Positions 48,518 through 49,449 of a stretch of DNA of 49,449 bases are shown here, piece after piece; positions within the stretch are counted from its first letter, which is position 1, and the number at the start of each line of letters is the position of its first letter. This stretch comes from CAZMRF01 sp964568735 (lineage in GTDB: Bacteria; Acidobacteriota; Polarisedimenticolia; JACPZX01), in NCBI GenBank assembly GCA_964568735.1, contig CAZMRF010000034.1:1-49449 (forward strand), given 5' to 3'. The position numbers and the translations under genes were made by a program. A model generated the notes under the pieces. That model was not told the origin of the DNA, made no database searches, and worked only from the letters and a program-made list of their open reading frames with translations.

Positions 48518-49449
48518 TTGTCCATCCGAGACAGGCTGCTCTTCCACCTCTTCCCGCATCGGTATGCTCGCCGGCAGACGACCTACCAGAGAAGTGTTCT
48601 GGGCCCGCGCCTGCAGGGCGCCTGGGAAGAGGCGCTTCGCCTGCCGGGGACGGACAGCCTCGAGGCCTCCTTCATCGCCGAGATCGCGGAGCATTCCGGA
48701 CTGAGCGCGGAGCGCGCGCGCGAGTATTTCGAGAGAGGCGCCGAGGTGTTCTCGGAGCACTTTGCTGCGGCCGCCCCCGACCTGAGCGACCCGGATGCCG
48801 TAAGCCGCGTCTTCGACGAGACAAATCTTCAAGCCTTCGAGCTCGCGGAGTGGCACACACGGCGCTTCGGGGACGGACCCATCAACTACGTGCTCGCGCT
48901 CCAGACTGCACTTGCAGGTTCCGGAAGGAGATTCCTCGATTACGGCTGCGGGATCGGGTCGGGCTCCATCCTCTTCGCCAGGCACGGCTTCGAGGTGACG
49001 CTCGCGGACGTCTCGCGCCCCATGCTCGACCTGGCCTCGTGGAGGCTCCGCAAGCGCGGACTTCCACATGACACGGTCCATCTGCGGACGGAGCCCCTGC
49101 CCTCCGGGAAATGGGATGTCATCGTCTGCCTGGATGTCCTGCAGCATCTCCCGGATCCGCTCGCCCTCGTCGCACAGCTGCGTGCATCGATCGAGCCGGA
49201 AGGGGGGATCTTCGTGATACGTGCGACATTCGGCGACGAGCGCTCGTCCAACATCCCGCACGATCTCCGGACACCCTCGCGCTTTCCAGCCTTGGGCTAC
49301 CGCTTCGAATGGTCACAGATGGGCCAGGCCGGTCTCCCGATCGTTCTGAAGCTCTCGGGGCGGCCCCCGCAAATGAACTCGGCGATCGGGGCCCTCTACG
49401 GCCCCGTCCTGGGCCTGGTGGCGCGCGCCCTGGCCGCGGCCGCGCGCGG
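48518..49449 (+). CDS. SAM-dependent methyltransferase, 3' end cut by window
   Basis: An open frame of 310 codons continuing past the window end. It starts at a TTG with AGGA eight bases ahead, reading LSIRDRLLFHLFPHRYARRQ. The N-terminal ~140 residues are helical (EIAEHSGLSAERAREYFERG). The methyltransferase core follows: RRFLDYGCGIGSGSILFARH (SAM motif I, near residue 140), then VTLADVSRPMLDLASWRL and WDVIVCLDVLQHLPDPLALV. The helical front resembles substrate or dimer domains of sugar or small-molecule methyltransferases. The tail is hydrophobic near the window end. Following the aminotransferase, it may methylate the new amino group; that is inference. Confidence 0.82.
   Translation, partial: MSIRDRLLFHLFPHRYARRQTTYQRSVLGPRLQGAWEEALRLPGTDSLEASFIAEIAEHSGLSAERAREYFERGAEVFSEHFAAAAPDLSDPDAVSRVFDETNLQAFELAEWHTRRFGDGPINYVLALQTALAGSGRRFLDYGCGIGSGSILFARHGFEVTLADVSRPMLDLASWRLRKRGLPHDTVHLRTEPLPSGKWDVIVCLDVLQHLPDPLALVAQLRASIEPEGGIFVIRATFGDERSSNIPHDLRTPSRFPALGYRFEWSQMGQAGLPIVLKLSGRPPQMNSAIGALYGPVLGLVARALAAAAR

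Overview
High-GC DNA from a diderm (Gram-negative) bacterium. Evidence for an outer membrane: two giant Oar-like TonB-dependent receptors, a Wza-like polysaccharide export protein and a periplasmic Spy-like protein. The combination of two GWxTD-domain proteins, carboxypeptidase-regulatory/TonB receptors and a cyanophycin-synthetase-N-like protein most resembles Acidobacteriota or a neighbouring phylum. That placement is inference; no marker gene here proves it. I see no insertion sequences, prophage genes or CRISPR arrays.

Layout. 1-15.4 kb (minus strand): partial tRNA-Gly(GCC), a YraN-like nuclease-fold protein, an ECF sigma / zinc-finger anti-sigma / Spy-like sensor module, cysS, two GWxTD-domain proteins, a perfect intrinsic terminator, two tandem paralogous TonB-dependent receptors and an unrecognised protein. 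15.6-20.9 kb (plus): gatC-gatA, an N-acetylmuramoyl-L-alanine amidase, then purD-purE. Promoters place gatC and purD on leaderless or nearly leaderless transcripts. 21.0-24.6 kb (minus): an operon of a degenerate nuclease-fold protein, a MinD/FlhG-like ATPase, a ParA-like ATPase, a repeat protein and a small protein. 24.7-25.8 kb (minus): two duplicated ~68-residue proteins followed by a stand-alone cyanophycin-synthetase N-domain-like protein, with their own promoter. 25.9-30.8 kb (minus): a helicase-exonuclease fusion (MrfA-like plus MrfB-like), a 3-hydroxyacyl-CoA dehydrogenase and a shortened thiolase-like protein lacking one catalytic cysteine.

31-49.4 kb (mostly plus): a surface polysaccharide locus. 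It holds a small unknown protein, a Wza-like exporter, a NodU/CmcH-type carbamoyltransferase, GT4 and GT2 glycosyltransferases, an O-antigen-ligase-like membrane protein, a DUF218 protein, a WecA-type initiating transferase with an extra C-terminal domain, a Wzc-like tyrosine kinase/chain-length protein, a methyltransferase, a GT-C-like membrane protein (opposite strand), a GMC oxidoreductase, a sugar aminotransferase and a second methyltransferase cut by the window end. Together these can start a lipid-linked glycan, extend it, decorate it (carbamoyl, amino, methyl), polymerise it and export it.

Regulation. Many start regions carry a sigma-70-like pattern, TTGAnn, 17-18 bases, then a TAtatT/TAtagT-like box. 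This helped define transcription units. TTG and GTG starts are common and operon genes often overlap by 1-4 bases. The least ordinary parts are the 24.7-25.9 kb cyanophycin-N-like unit, the 21-24.6 kb two-ATPase operon, the oxidoreductase/aminotransferase pair and the structured ~195-base leader ahead of the WecA-type gene.
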